The notes beneath the pieces were generated by a model. That model was not told the origin of the DNA and did not search any database. It was given only the letters and a program-made list of their open reading frames with translations. Shown piece after piece: positions 42,337 to 52,261 of a stretch of 64,000 nucleotides of DNA. Position 1 is the stretch's first letter, and each line of letters begins with the position of its first letter. A program made the position numbers and the translations under genes. The stretch is from Flavobacteriaceae bacterium CP2B (GTDB lineage: Bacteria > Bacteroidota > Bacteroidia > Flavobacteriales > Flavobacteriaceae), in NCBI GenBank assembly GCA_001683825.1, contig LXTR01000038.1, forward strand, positions 310,001-374,000. Direction: 5' to 3'.

Positions 42337-44259
42337 ATGAGCAACATCATCTGCGAACGGGTGGCAGACTTCCTGCAGCACTATCCCCCTTTTAACGAAA
42401 TGCACGCCAAAGACCTGTTGGCACTTTCGGAAGAGGTGTCTATCATCTATTGCGAAAAGGGGAAGGTGATCTTTTCCGAAGGCGAAAAGGCGCACCCGCA
42501 TTTCTACGTTGTCCACAAAGGGGCCGTGGAATTGCGCAGCGGAGAAAAGAAAGAGATTGCCGACCTCTGTGACGAAGGCGATATCTTTGGCCTCCGACCC
42601 CTGATGGCCAATGAGGATTATATCCTGGAAGCCACCGCCTTTGAAGAGAGTATCCTGTACGCCATCCCCATTGAGCGCTTCAGGCCCTACACCCAGAACT
42701 ACGAAGAACTTGGGAATTTCCTGATCGAAAGCTTTGCCTCCAATACCCGAAACCCCTATGCGCGTAAACCCCTGGAGCCCGATCGTGGAATCATGGTGCC
42801 GGGGCAATCGCTGGACCACACATCCCGCTTGCTGGATTTCCAGCCCATTGGATTTACCAAAAAGATCATCACCTGCAAACCGGGCGTTAGCGCTAAGGAA
42901 ATCGCCCAGATCATGACCAGGAAAAAGGTGGGGTCTGTGGTCGTTATCCGCAATTCATTGCCGGTGGGCATCATTACAGACAAGGACCTGAGAAACAAAA
43001 TCGTGACCGGCTTGTACCCCGTCAGCGCCCCGGCCCGGGAAATCATGACCTCCCCGGTGATTACCTACCCCAAAAACCTCACGGTGACACAGGCACAGAT
43101 GGCCATGATGAAAAGTAGCATCAGCCACCTTTGCCTGACGGAGGACGGGACCCCCAACAGCAAGGTAGTGGGGATGTTGTCCAAGCACGATGTGATGGTT
43201 TCCCTGGGCAATAACCCGACCGTCCTGGTGAAGGCGATCAAAAGGGCACGCAAAACCAACGGGCTCAAACCCATTCGAAAGAGTATCATGCGCCTGCTCC
43301 GGGGCTACCTGGACAACAATATCCCCATGTCTATTACCCTTAAAATAATATCTGAACTCAACGATGCCTGTATCAAGCAGGTGGTACAGATCGCGCTTTC
43401 CAAAATGCCTTCCGACCCTCCGGCAGCCTTTGCCTGGATGGCCATGGGAAGCCAGGGAAGGGGCGAACAATTACTTCACACCGACCAGGATAATGCTTTG
43501 GTTTTTAGTGATGTGGAAGATGATAAACTAGAACCCACTACTCAGTATTTCCTTAAACTTGCCAAACTTGTCAACAAGGGATTGCAGGAAATAGGGTATG
43601 AGTATTGCCCGGCAGAAATGATGGCCTCCAACCCGAAGTGGTGCATGGGCCTTTCGCAATGGAAGCAAACCGTGGCGCAGTGGATCACCCAACCGGGCAA
43701 GGAAGAGGTGTTGCTATCCTCCATTTTTTTCGATTACAATTTGGTCTATGGTGACGCCCGGCTGGTAGAGGAGCTTTCCGCCGCTATTTTCGAAACTACC
43801 CGGAAGTTTCCTGTTTTCTATACCCACCTGGCCGCGGGCGCCCTTCAAAACCCTTCTCCAACAGGGTTCTTCAGGCAATTCCTTGTCGAACAGGATGGGG
43901 CGTATAAGGATTTTTTCGACCTCAAGCGCCGGGCGTTGATGCCCCTGACCGATGCGGCCAGGGTATTGATTCTATCCCATCATATCAGTTCGATAAACGG
44001 CACCACGGAGCGATTTGAAAAACTGGCAGAACTGGAGGAAAACAACCGGGAATTGTATTTGGCCTGCTCCTACGCCACCAAAGCCCTCCTGAAGTTCCGG
44101 ACCCGGCAGGGCCTGCTGCACAATGATTCGGGGCGTTTTATCGCCCTGGATAAACTTACCAAAGAGGAAAAGATCAAGTTGAAACGCACCTTCAAGACCA
44201 TCAAGGAAATCCAGGAACTCATTTCCATTCGGTTTAAGGTCTCAAATATACTGGCATGA
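42337..44259 (+). CDS. cNMP-binding/CBS/DUF294 nucleotidyltransferase-like protein
   Basis: A 640-residue multi-domain regulator. Order: cyclic-nucleotide-binding beta-roll (about 15-135; FSEGEKAHPHFYVVHKGAVE), two CBS units (about 170-290; GSVVVIRNSLPVGIITDKDLR), the DUF294 nucleotidyltransferase-like core with GSQGRGEQ (371-378) and a TDQDNAL Asp pair, and the DUF294 C-terminal helical part. GlnD-like chemistry is likely, but the target is unknown. The next gene is a DnaQ-type exonuclease, with an ATGA overlap of 4 nt, a pairing seen across bacteria, sometimes near acetate genes. Confidence 0.92.
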   Translation: MSNIICERVADFLQHYPPFNEMHAKDLLALSEEVSIIYCEKGKVIFSEGEKAHPHFYVVHKGAVELRSGEKKEIADLCDEGDIFGLRPLMANEDYILEATAFEESILYAIPIERFRPYTQNYEELGNFLIESFASNTRNPYARKPLEPDRGIMVPGQSLDHTSRLLDFQPIGFTKKIITCKPGVSAKEIAQIMTRKKVGSVVVIRNSLPVGIITDKDLRNKIVTGLYPVSAPAREIMTSPVITYPKNLTVTQAQMAMMKSSISHLCLTEDGTPNSKVVGMLSKHDVMVSLGNNPTVLVKAIKRARKTNGLKPIRKSIMRLLRGYLDNNIPMSITLKIISELNDACIKQVVQIALSKMPSDPPAAFAWMAMGSQGRGEQLLHTDQDNALVFSDVEDDKLEPTTQYFLKLAKLVNKGLQEIGYEYCPAEMMASNPKWCMGLSQWKQTVAQWITQPGKEEVLLSSIFFDYNLVYGDARLVEELSAAIFETTRKFPVFYTHLAAGALQNPSPTGFFRQFLVEQDGAYKDFFDLKRRALMPLTDAARVLILSHHISSINGTTERFEKLAELEENNRELYLACSYATKALLKFRTRQGLLHNDSGRFIALDKLTKEEKIKLKRTFKTIKEIQELISIRFKVSNILA

Positions 44260-44912
44260 TCAATCCGTATGGCCTGAAAAAACTCCCTGCCTGGCTATGG
44301 AAACGGCTTTCCGGCGTACCGGAAAAGGAGGGCTCCCTGGATGTAAGCCGCCTTACCTATGTGGTCCTGGATACGGAAACCACCGGTTTTGATTATGAAC
44401 AAGACCGCATCCTGTGCATTGGGGCCCTCCGGCTCAAAGAACAACAGATTCAGGTGCAGGATTGCCTGGAGGTGTACCTGAGGCAGGAGCACTACGACCA
44501 AAAATCTACCGAAGTGCACGGGATCCTGAGCAGGGAAGAACGGCCCTGCCTAACGGAAAAGGAAGCCCTGGAGGCCTTCCTGGCGTTTCTTGGGGACGAT
44601 ATCATTGTGGCCCACCATGCCCGATTTGATATGACCATGATCAACAACGCCCTGGAACGGCATGGGATGCCCAGGGTCACCAACAGGGTCCTGGATACCT
44701 CGGCGCTGTATCGGAAAACCCTCATCCAATCCCCGGTGGTCCCCAAAAAGGACCATTACACCCTGGACGAGCTGGCCGACAAGTTCGATATTTGCAAAAA
44801 AGACCGGCATACGGCCCTGGGGGATGCCTATATCACGGCCATTGCTTTTATCCGCATCCTGCAAGGCCTAAAACAAAAAGGGATTACCACCCTGCGGCAG
44901 GTCCTTCGGTAA
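44256..44912 (+). CDS. DnaQ-like 3'-5' exonuclease
   Basis: A 218-residue DEDDh exonuclease. Exo I is LDTETTGFD (Asp39, Glu41), Exo II is HHARFDMTMIN, and Exo III is HTALGDAYIT (His and Asp). It resembles the epsilon subunit of DNA polymerase III, but it lacks the C-terminal polymerase-binding tail and is coupled to the cNMP/CBS/DUF294 gene, so it more likely works in a regulatory or repair role. Confidence 0.92.
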   Translation: MINPYGLKKLPAWLWKRLSGVPEKEGSLDVSRLTYVVLDTETTGFDYEQDRILCIGALRLKEQQIQVQDCLEVYLRQEHYDQKSTEVHGILSREERPCLTEKEALEAFLAFLGDDIIVAHHARFDMTMINNALERHGMPRVTNRVLDTSALYRKTLIQSPVVPKKDHYTLDELADKFDICKKDRHTALGDAYITAIAFIRILQGLKQKGITTLRQVLR

Positions 44913-44925
44913 GCAGTACTCTGCC

Positions 44926-45879
44926 CTAGAGGGTCTTCAGGCAGTTCAGTACATTGGCTTCTATCCGCCCCGCGATATCAGATACATCGGCCTTCACAAA
45001 AGCCTCCCCGGTAATATTTTCGTATAGTTCAATATACCGCTCGGAGATCTCCGCAATATAGGAATCGGGCATTTCAGGGACTTTCTGGCCCTGGAGCCCC
45101 TGGAATCCATGCCCTATCAGCCATTGCCGTACAAATTCCTTGGACAACTGTTTCTGGGGCATTCCGTTTTTTTGGCGCTCCTCGTAGCCGTCCGAATAAA
45201 AATAGCGGGAAGAATCGGGGGTGTGAATCTCGTCGATCAGTACGATCTTGCCTTCCTTCGTCTTGCCGAATTCATATTTGGTGTCTACCAGGATCAACCC
45301 CCTGGCCGCTGCCAATGCAGTACCCCTTTTGAACAATGCCCGGGTATAAGCCTCCAGCGTCTGGTAATCTGTTTCCGAAACAATGCCCCGCTGGAGGATC
45401 GATTCCCTGGATATATCCTCGTCATGGTCGCCCTCTTCCGCTTTGGTGGCAGGGGTGATCAAAGGTACCGGGAAGGCGTCATTCTCCTTCATCCCTTCGG
45501 GCATGGGCACCCCGCAAAGCATCCGCTTTCCTGCCTTGTATTCCCGTGCAGCGTGTCCTGATAAATATCCACGTATGACCATTTCCACTTTGTACGGCTC
45601 GCAGGCATAGCCTATAGCCACGTTGGGGTCTGGCGATGCCAGCAACCAATTGGGCACCAGGTCTTCCGTAGCGCGCATCATTTTGGTGGCTATCTGGTTG
45701 AGGATCTGCCCCTTGTATGGGATACCTTTGGGCATCACCACATCAAAAGCCGACAACCGGTCGGTCGCGATCATCACCAGCAGGTCATTCTCAAGCCGGT
45801 ACACCTCGCGTACCTTGCCTTTATAAACACTTTGCTGTCCCGGAAATGTATAGTCGGTAGAAGTAATCGTCTGTTGCAT
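44926..45879 (-). CDS. purC: phosphoribosylaminoimidazole-succinocarboxamide synthase
   Basis: A 317-residue SAICAR synthetase, step 8 of purine synthesis (CAIR + Asp + ATP). The family start [14 protein letters not shown], then [34 protein letters not shown] and [10 protein letters not shown] are all diagnostic. Met 45879 fits the known N-terminus. It lies 7 nt downstream of the phoH-like gene on the same strand and is convergent with the exonuclease gene. Confidence 0.95.
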   Translation of the reverse strand: MQQTITSTDYTFPGQQSVYKGKVREVYRLENDLLVMIATDRLSAFDVVMPKGIPYKGQILNQIATKMMRATEDLVPNWLLASPDPNVAIGYACEPYKVEMVIRGYLSGHAAREYKAGKRMLCGVPMPEGMKENDAFPVPLITPATKAEEGDHDEDISRESILQRGIVSETDYQTLEAYTRALFKRGTALAAARGLILVDTKYEFGKTKEGKIVLIDEIHTPDSSRYFYSDGYEERQKNGMPQKQLSKEFVRQWLIGHGFQGLQGQKVPEMPDSYIAEISERYIELYENITGEAFVKADVSDIAGRIEANVLNCLKTL

Positions 45880-45886
45880 GGGGGGT

Positions 45887-46840
45887 TTAGTTCTGGTGCT
45901 CAATAGTCTTATAGGCATCTATCACCTTCTTGACCAGTTTGTGGCGGATCACATCCTTGTCATCCAGGTAGACCATCTGTATGCCCTGAATATTCTTGAG
46001 GATGAGCAGGGCCTCCTTGAGGCCAGAGATCACCCTGCGGGGCAGGTCTATCTGCCCGGGGTCGCCCGTGATGACGAATTTGGCGCTCTTGCCCATCCGC
46101 GTAAGGAACATCTTCATTTGTGCGTGGGTTGTGTTTTGCGCTTCATCCAGGATCACAAAGGCGTGGTCCAGGGTACGCCCCCGCATAAAAGCCATAGGCG
46201 CGATTTGTATGGTCCCGTTCTCGATATACAGGGCAAGCTTTTCTGCTGGGATCATGTCCCTCAAGGCGTCATACAGCGGCTGCATATAGGGATCCAGTTT
46301 TTCCTTGAGGTCGCCCGGCAGGAAGCCCAGGTTCTCCCCTGCCTCTACCGCCGGCCGGGTCAGGATGATCCGTTTTACCTGCTTGTTCTTCAATGCCCTT
46401 ACGGCCAGGGCCACCCCCGTGTAGGTTTTACCAGTACCCGCAGGTCCTATGGCGAAAACCATGTCATTCCTGTCTGAGGCGTCCACTAGTTTGCGCTGGT
46501 TGACGGTTTCGGCCTTTATCAGCCGTCCGTTCACGCCGTGCACCAGGACATCCCCGCTGTGTTCCGAAGCTTCCAGCTCATCGCCACCATTGCTCAACAA
46601 CACCCGCTCAATGATGTTTTCATCCAGTTTGTTGTACTTTGAAAAATGGGTGGTAAGCATCTGAAACCGCCGGTCAAATTCCTCCAGCATCTGATCATCC
46701 CCGTACACCTTGATCTTGCTTCCCCTCGCTACAATTTTGAGCTTTGGAAAATGTTTTTTAAGTAGGTTGATATTTTCGTTTTGACGCCCAAAAAATTCCC
46801 TGGGACTAATGTCGGTAAGTTCTAAATTGAGTTCGTTCAA
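45887..46840 (-). CDS. PhoH family protein (PhoH-like ATPase)
   Basis: A 317-residue cytoplasmic ATPase with a P-loop GPAGTGKT (132-139), VILDEAQN (Walker B, about 230-237) and [21 protein letters not shown]. The N-terminal part is KH-like (about 30-70), giving the full PhoL/PhoH2-type layout. These proteins are RNA-related ATPases, often next to ybeY/ybeX in other phyla; here the neighbour is purC. It is divergent from the SAM hydroxide adenosyltransferase gene. Confidence 0.92.
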   Translation of the reverse strand: MNELNLELTDISPREFFGRQNENINLLKKHFPKLKIVARGSKIKVYGDDQMLEEFDRRFQMLTTHFSKYNKLDENIIERVLLSNGGDELEASEHSGDVLVHGVNGRLIKAETVNQRKLVDASDRNDMVFAIGPAGTGKTYTGVALAVRALKNKQVKRIILTRPAVEAGENLGFLPGDLKEKLDPYMQPLYDALRDMIPAEKLALYIENGTIQIAPMAFMRGRTLDHAFVILDEAQNTTHAQMKMFLTRMGKSAKFVITGDPGQIDLPRRVISGLKEALLILKNIQGIQMVYLDDKDVIRHKLVKKVIDAYKTIEHQN

Positions 46841-46899
46841 ATGAGAGGCGGTTTAATTGAAGAGCCGCATACGATTTATTTCTGCAGGCTGATTTTTTG

Positions 46900-46907
46900 T
46901 GTAATTT
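46900..46907 (+). promoter_or_regulatory. -7 promoter element for the SAM hydroxide adenosyltransferase gene
   Basis: TAATTTTG is an exact TAnnTTTG match, 60 nt before the ATG at 46968, in a 127-nt divergent gap. A TTTC at the -33 position (46877-46880) is a near match. Confidence 0.4.
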
Positions 46908-46967
46908 TGTTAAACAAACTTACGTAAAAAACGATTTGAATCCGGAAAAAAATATCAACAGTCTTGC

Positions 46968-47798
46968 ATGGCAATCATCACATTAACTACTGATTTTGGG
47001 CTAAAGGACCATTTTGTAGGAGCCATCAAAGGAACCATTTACCGGGATTTGGAAGATGCCAGGATTGTTGATATTTCGCACTCCATCAGCCCATTCAATA
47101 TACAGGAATGTGCCTACATCCTTAAAAATTCCTATAAGGCCTTTCCGGAGGGGACCATCCATATTGTAGGGGTTGATTCTGAGCCAACAATTGAAAACCA
47201 GCATATTGCGGTACTTGTAGACCACCATTACTTTATCAGTGCCAACAACGGGGTGATCAGCCTTATCACTTCCATGATCAATCCGGAAAAGGTGGTGGAG
47301 ATCAATATCCCCAATCCCATCCACGGATCCTTCCCCGTGATGGATGTCTTTGTGCAGGTTGCCTGTCACCTGGCCCGTGGCGGAACGCTGGAAGTGGTGG
47401 GCAAGCCTTTCCGGGAGTTGAAGGAACTCAAGGAGTTCGCCCCGAGGATCACCAACAATGGAAATACCATCGTAGGCAGTGTTATCTATATTGACAACTA
47501 CGGGAACGTGATTACCAATATCCAGAAAGCCTTTTTTGAGTCCTCGCGCAAGGGACGTGCTTTTGAACTGAATGCCCGCAACAAGAAACTGAACCAGATC
47601 CATAACAAATACAGCGATATCATCAATTTCGACCTGGAAAAAACCCAGCGGAAAGGCCCGGGCGACCTGCTGGCTTTGTTTAATTCGGCGGGGTATATAG
47701 AGTTGGCCATATATAAGAGTGACCTGAACACGGTGGGGGGCGCGGCTACCTTGCTGGGCCTGGATTACCGGGATACCATCATCATAAATTTTGAATAA
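46968..47798 (+). CDS. S-adenosyl-L-methionine hydroxide adenosyltransferase (DUF62)
   Basis: A 276-residue DUF62 protein related to chlorinase/fluorinase. The N-terminal TTDFGLKDHFVGAIKG and the C-terminal IYIDNYGNVITNI match the family. It hydrolyses SAM to adenosine and methionine using hydroxide rather than halide. The physiological role is unclear. The next gene starts on the base after its stop. Confidence 0.92.
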   Translation: MAIITLTTDFGLKDHFVGAIKGTIYRDLEDARIVDISHSISPFNIQECAYILKNSYKAFPEGTIHIVGVDSEPTIENQHIAVLVDHHYFISANNGVISLITSMINPEKVVEINIPNPIHGSFPVMDVFVQVACHLARGGTLEVVGKPFRELKELKEFAPRITNNGNTIVGSVIYIDNYGNVITNIQKAFFESSRKGRAFELNARNKKLNQIHNKYSDIINFDLEKTQRKGPGDLLALFNSAGYIELAIYKSDLNTVGGAATLLGLDYRDTIIINFE

Positions 47799-48095
47799 AT
47801 GCTGGTACGAATTGTAAAATTGGCTATTAAGACCGAAAATATTGCTAGTTTTGAGCTGCTTTTTCAAGCCAACCGGAAGCATATCCGTGCGTCTGAAGGT
47901 TGCTGCTTCCTGGCCTTGTACCGGGACCGGCAGGACCCGACCGTCTTTTTCACCCACAGCCACTGGAAATCGGAAAAGGCCCTGGAAGACTACAGGGAAT
48001 CTGAATTTTTCAAACATCTTTGGGGAAAAACAAAGAAATTGTTCCGGTCAGCACCCGAAGCCTGGAGCCTTCATGCCCTGGAAACCCTAAACTGA
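47799..48095 (+). CDS. ABM-domain protein, putative quinol monooxygenase
   Basis: A 98-residue dimeric alpha/beta-barrel (ABM) protein: MLVRIVKLAIKTENIASFE opening strand, CCFLALYRDRQDPTVFFTHSHW core, and the SEFFKHLWGK helix. Such proteins are called putative quinol monooxygenases (YgiN-type), but few are proven. ATG follows the upstream stop directly and the gldF gene starts 5 nt after its end, so all four genes to gldG may share one transcript. Confidence 0.85.
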   Translation: MLVRIVKLAIKTENIASFELLFQANRKHIRASEGCCFLALYRDRQDPTVFFTHSHWKSEKALEDYRESEFFKHLWGKTKKLFRSAPEAWSLHALETLN

Positions 48096-48100
48096 GCAGG

Positions 48101-48832
48101 ATGCTTGCCATATTTAAAAGAGAGATCACGTCTTTTTTCACCTCCCCTATCGCCTACCTGGTAATAGGCCTGTTCCTGTTGTTCAACGGCCTGTTCCTTT
48201 GGGTCTTTGGGGGTGCTTTTAACCTGTTGGACTACGGGTTTGCAGACCTGGGCAATTTTTTCCTCCTGGCCCCATGGGTTTTTCTCTTCCTGATCCCCGC
48301 CATCACCATGAAGAGTTTTGCAGAGGAACGCCGCCTGGGGACCATCGAACTGTTGTTCATTAAACCCCTCTCCATGACACAGATCGTAGGCGGGAAATTC
48401 CTGGCGGGCATGGCCCTGATCCTCATCGCCCTCTTTCCTACCCTCCTTTACGCCTACAGCCTTGACCGGCTGGGAACCACAGTGGGAAGCCTGGATACAG
48501 GCGCGATGATGGGCTCCTATCTGGGGCTGGTATTCCTGATCGCAAATTACGTGGCCATAGGCGTTTTCAGCTCTACCCTTACCGATAACCAGATCGTCGC
48601 CTTCCTCAGTGGGGCGGTGCTCTGCTTTGTTTTTTACTATGGATTTGAGGCGCTGGCCACCCTTTTCACGCAGGGAGGGGCTGTACTCTTTGTTAAAAAC
48701 CTGGGGATGAAAGCACGTGTAGATAGTATGGCACGGGGCGTGCTGGACACCCGGGACATTGCATATTTCTTGAGCTGCGCCGTTTTCTTCCTGTTCCTGG
48801 CCACCCTCCAACTAAAAAAACTGAGGCGTTAA
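48101..48832 (+). CDS. gldF: gliding motility ABC transporter permease GldF
   Basis: A 243-residue membrane protein with six spans, starting MLAIFKREITSFFTSPIAYL, with KSFAEERRLGTIELLFIKPLS in the loop typical of ABC-2 type permeases. GldF and GldG with the ATPase GldA form an ABC transporter needed for gliding in Flavobacterium johnsoniae. I chose Met 48101; the frame upstream is a shadow of the ABM gene. Overlaps gldG by 1 nt (TAATG). gldA is not in the window, as is usual. Confidence 0.94.
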   Translation: MLAIFKREITSFFTSPIAYLVIGLFLLFNGLFLWVFGGAFNLLDYGFADLGNFFLLAPWVFLFLIPAITMKSFAEERRLGTIELLFIKPLSMTQIVGGKFLAGMALILIALFPTLLYAYSLDRLGTTVGSLDTGAMMGSYLGLVFLIANYVAIGVFSSTLTDNQIVAFLSGAVLCFVFYYGFEALATLFTQGGAVLFVKNLGMKARVDSMARGVLDTRDIAYFLSCAVFFLFLATLQLKKLRR

Positions 48833-50499
48833 TGAAAAAGGAAAGCCTGGTACCGATCGTATGGGCAGTGGTCCTCCTTCTGGGGATCAACGCCGTATCC
48901 GCCCTGTTTTACACCCGTCTCGATATGACACAGGACCAGCGCTATACCCTCTCAGGGCCCGCTGTGAACACCGTGGAAAATTTCAATACGGAGGTGGTGG
49001 TAGATGTACTGCTCGATGGCCGGCTCCCGGCAGAATTCGAGCGGCTGAAGATGGAAACCCGCTTGCTGCTCGAAGAGTTCAGGGCCGCCAACAAGAACAT
49101 CCGTATCAATTTTGTAGACCCGTTGGACGGGGAGGATAACCCGGAAACGGTCATGGCCAACCTGCAGGGGCTTGGCCTGACCCCCGTAAACGTCACGGTC
49201 GAAGACAAAGGGAGCGTGTCACAGGAACTGGTTTTCCCATGGGCATTGGTCAATTATGAAAACAACACGGTACGGGTCTCCTTGTTGAAAAACAAATTAG
49301 GGGCAACCTCCGGGGATCGGGTAAACAATTCCGTGCAGAACCTGGAGTATGCCTTTGCCGATGCCTTCACCAAATTAGGGATGAAGGAGAAAAAACGCGT
49401 CGCGGTAATCAAAGGCAATGGGGAGCTGGAAGATATTTACATGGCCGATTTCCTGACCACGATCAGGGATTATTACAATATCGGGGCCATCACCCTGGAT
49501 TCCGTGGAAAATAACGCCCAGGGCGTTCTTGACCAGTTAAAGGGATTTGACCTCGCCCTGGTGGCAAAACCCACCGAAGCCTTTAGCGATGCCGAAAAAT
49601 TTGTCCTGGACCAATACATGGTGCAAGGGGGGAAATCGATCTGGCTGATCGACCAGGTCGCCATGGAACTCGACAGCCTCTTTAACGAAACTGGGCGCGC
49701 TATGGCCCTGGCGAGAGACCTGAACCTGGACGACCTGCTCTTCCGCTACGGGATCAGGGTCAACCCCCTGCTGGTAAACGACCTCTATTTTTCCCAAATT
49801 GTCCTGGCCACGGGTGAAGGCAACAGCTCCCAATACAACCCGGTACCCTGGTACTACCACCCCATGGTGTTCTCCAGGAACAACCATCCCATCAACAACA
49901 ACCTGGAAGCCGTGCGCTTTCAGTTTGCCAACAGCATAGATACCCTCGCTAACGACTACAGGAAAACCATCCTCTATGCCAGCTCCCCCCTTTCCAAAAC
50001 CGAAGGGGTGCCCAGGGAAATACAATTAGACATTATCCAAAGCCCTCCCAACCGGGAAACCTATACCCCTGGAAACCACCCCATGGCGGTACTGGTGGAG
50101 GGGCGTTTCAGGTCGGCCTATGCCAACCGGGTACCACCAATCCAACTGCAAGGGGTAGTGGAACAAGGTCCCCAAAATCAAATGCTGGTGGTGGCAGACG
50201 GCGATGTGGTCCGCAACCAACTGCGCAATGGGAGGCCGCTGGAACTGGGGTATGACAAATGGACGAACAACTTTTACGGCAATAAGGAATTTCTGGTCAA
50301 CGCCATCAACTATTTGCTGGACGACACCGGCCTTCTCCGGATACGGACCAAGAAAATAGCCATCCCCCTGCTCGACCCGGAAAAGGTAAGCGCAGAACGC
50401 TCCCATTGGCAATTGGTGAATATCGGGATCCCCTTGCTGGCCATCCTGCTTTTCGGCCTGGTTTTTAACGGGCTGCGCAAGCGTAAATACGGGAAATAA
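48832..50499 (+). CDS. gldG: gliding motility-associated ABC transporter substrate-binding protein GldG
   Basis: A 555-residue protein anchored by an N-terminal span (about 8-26) and a C-terminal span (about 527-547), with a large periplasmic part between. The N-terminal half shows the ABC_transp_aux pattern (VDVLLDGRLPAEFERLKMET, INFVDPLDGEDNPE). It works with GldF and GldA in gliding. Coupled to gldF by an overlap of 1 nt. Confidence 0.94.
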   Translation: MKKESLVPIVWAVVLLLGINAVSALFYTRLDMTQDQRYTLSGPAVNTVENFNTEVVVDVLLDGRLPAEFERLKMETRLLLEEFRAANKNIRINFVDPLDGEDNPETVMANLQGLGLTPVNVTVEDKGSVSQELVFPWALVNYENNTVRVSLLKNKLGATSGDRVNNSVQNLEYAFADAFTKLGMKEKKRVAVIKGNGELEDIYMADFLTTIRDYYNIGAITLDSVENNAQGVLDQLKGFDLALVAKPTEAFSDAEKFVLDQYMVQGGKSIWLIDQVAMELDSLFNETGRAMALARDLNLDDLLFRYGIRVNPLLVNDLYFSQIVLATGEGNSSQYNPVPWYYHPMVFSRNNHPINNNLEAVRFQFANSIDTLANDYRKTILYASSPLSKTEGVPREIQLDIIQSPPNRETYTPGNHPMAVLVEGRFRSAYANRVPPIQLQGVVEQGPQNQMLVVADGDVVRNQLRNGRPLELGYDKWTNNFYGNKEFLVNAINYLLDDTGLLRIRTKKIAIPLLDPEKVSAERSHWQLVNIGIPLLAILLFGLVFNGLRKRKYGK

Positions 50500-50538
50500 G
50501 TGTTAATAAGTTTGTTTTATGGAGTAGGACATTTGGGA

Positions 50539-50546
50539 TATATTTG
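50539..50546 (+). promoter_or_regulatory. promoter of dnaN (-7 element)
   Basis: TATATTTG is an exact TAnnTTTG match, 71 nt ahead of the chosen dnaN ATG. A TTTG lies 24 nt upstream (50511-50514), slightly long for the usual spacing. Confidence 0.5.
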
Positions 50547-50617
50547 TTTTATTGCATGCTTGGGCAGGAGAACGCCGGATGCCCGCTTTATCGGACTGAA
50601 TGAATAAAAAATCACGC

Positions 50618-51736
50618 ATGAAATTTATAGTTTCCAGCACATATTTATTAAAACAACTACAGGTTTTGGGGGGAGTTATCAACAATAGCAACACCCTTCC
50701 CATTTTGGACAACTTCCTCTTTGATCTCAGGAAAAGTAAACTTACCGTTTCCGCATCCGACCTGGAAACCACCATGAGTACCGTCCTAGAGGTGGATTCG
50801 AATACGGAAGGCGTCATTGCCGTACCTGCCCGTTTGCTGCTGGAAACCCTGAAAACCTTTCCGGAACAACCGCTGACCTTCGTGGTGGAAGACAACAATA
50901 CGGTTGAAATTAGCTCCAACCACGGAAAATATGCCCTGGCCTACGCGGATGGGGCCGAGTTCCCGAAAGCCGTTGAACTGGCCAACCCGAGCGCTACCAC
51001 CATCATGGGGGATATCCTTGCGACAGCCATCAACAAAACCATCTTTGCGGCCGGCAATGATGACCTCCGGCCGGTTATGAGCGGGGTTTTCTTCCAGTTT
51101 TCTACGGAAAGCCTGACCTTTGTGGCCACCGATGCCCATAAACTGGTAAAGTACCAGCGTACCGATGTGTCGGCCTCCGAAGTGGCCGAGTTTATCATGC
51201 CGAAAAAACCCCTGAACCTTTTAAAGGGTATCCTTGCCGGCAGCGAGGAGGAAGTGAAGGTAGAATACAACGACAGCAACGCTAAATTCAGTTTTGACAA
51301 TTCAGTGCTCATTTGCCGGCTTATCGATGGTAAATACCCCAATTACGAGGCGGTAATCCCCAAGGAAAATCCCAACAAACTGACTATTTCGAGGAACCAG
51401 TTCCTGAGTTCGGTACGGCGGGTCTCCATCTTTTCGAACAAAACCACCCACCAGATCCGTCTGAAAATAGCAGGGGCCGAATTAAATATCTCCGCGGAAG
51501 ATATTGATTACAGCAACAAGGCCGAAGAACGCCTGACCTGTTCCTACCAGGGGGATGATATGCAGATAGGGTTTAATTCGCGTTTCCTCGTCGAAATGCT
51601 GGGCAACCTTGGGGCCGAAGAAGTATCCCTTGAAATGAGCCTTCCCAACCGGGCCGGGATCCTCACCCCCGTTGACGGGCTTGATGACGGTGAATACGTG
51701 ACCATGCTGGTTATGCCGGTGATGCTCAACAACTAA
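50618..51736 (+). CDS. dnaN: DNA polymerase III beta subunit (sliding clamp)
   Basis: A 372-residue clamp protein made of three similar domains: MKFIVSSTYLLKQLQVLGGVI opening, GVFFQF and VATDAHKL in the middle domain, and the C-terminal PVDGLDDGEYVTMLVMPV. It encircles DNA and tethers the polymerase. Met 50618 fits the fold; six residues before it are not conserved. Not linked to dnaA here, as is common in Bacteroidota. Terminator directly behind. Confidence 0.96.
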   Translation: MKFIVSSTYLLKQLQVLGGVINNSNTLPILDNFLFDLRKSKLTVSASDLETTMSTVLEVDSNTEGVIAVPARLLLETLKTFPEQPLTFVVEDNNTVEISSNHGKYALAYADGAEFPKAVELANPSATTIMGDILATAINKTIFAAGNDDLRPVMSGVFFQFSTESLTFVATDAHKLVKYQRTDVSASEVAEFIMPKKPLNLLKGILAGSEEEVKVEYNDSNAKFSFDNSVLICRLIDGKYPNYEAVIPKENPNKLTISRNQFLSSVRRVSIFSNKTTHQIRLKIAGAELNISAEDIDYSNKAEERLTCSYQGDDMQIGFNSRFLVEMLGNLGAEEVSLEMSLPNRAGILTPVDGLDDGEYVTMLVMPVMLNN

Positions 51737-51756
51737 TATTCACGAACTAGTTGCAA

Positions 51757-51787
51757 TAAAAAACCGGTTGCCCCACCGGTTTTTTTT
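51757..51787. terminator. bidirectional intrinsic terminator
   Basis: AACCGGT (51762-51768) pairs with ACCGGTT (51775-51781) around a 6-nt loop, with a T-run to 51787 on the plus strand and an A-run (51757-51763) that gives Ts on the minus strand. It closes dnaN and the convergent DUF4870 gene. Confidence 0.85.
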
Positions 51788-51794
51788 ATGCGAC

Positions 51795-52157
51795 TCATCC
51801 AATGAACCGGATGGTCATGAAATAATTGGGGGCTTCCCCATTGCTGGCGCGGATGGCGTTGACTATGGGCATTACAAAACCCAGGACCCCGGTGGCGATC
51901 AGTCCCAAGATCCCCAGGCCCAGGAGCAGGATGGCCGGGATACTGATAATAACGTACAGGATGAGGCTAAGTTGCAGGTTGACAGCCGATTTTCCGTGCT
52001 CGTCCATATCGGCTACGCTTTGCCGGGTTGCCAACCATAGGATCAGGGGTACGATGAGACCCCCGAAACCCGTGGCGTAATTCAGCAATTGGGATATTTG
52101 GGTAACGACCAGCAAAGAGCGGTCTGTTCTAAGTGCTGATGAGCTGACGACTTCCAT
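51795..52157 (-). CDS. DUF4870 domain membrane protein
   Basis: A 120-residue membrane protein with about three spans (26-44, 63-82, 86-105): HLLNYATGFGGLIVPLILWL-type N-terminus, DEHGKSAVNLQLSLILY and VNAIRASNGEAPNYFMTIRFI. These features match DUF4870 (Tic20-like) proteins of unknown function. It is convergent with dnaN and shares the terminator. Confidence 0.88.
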   Translation of the reverse strand: MEVVSSSALRTDRSLLVVTQISQLLNYATGFGGLIVPLILWLATRQSVADMDEHGKSAVNLQLSLILYVIISIPAILLLGLGILGLIATGVLGFVMPIVNAIRASNGEAPNYFMTIRFIG

Positions 52158-52261
52158 GACGAACGGTATTTAGGGATTACAGCAATAAGACGCAGTAATC
52201 CCTTAAATGTTACAGGGAATGCCATAAGGCTTTGGGCACAACGGCTGCGGCTACCACAGTG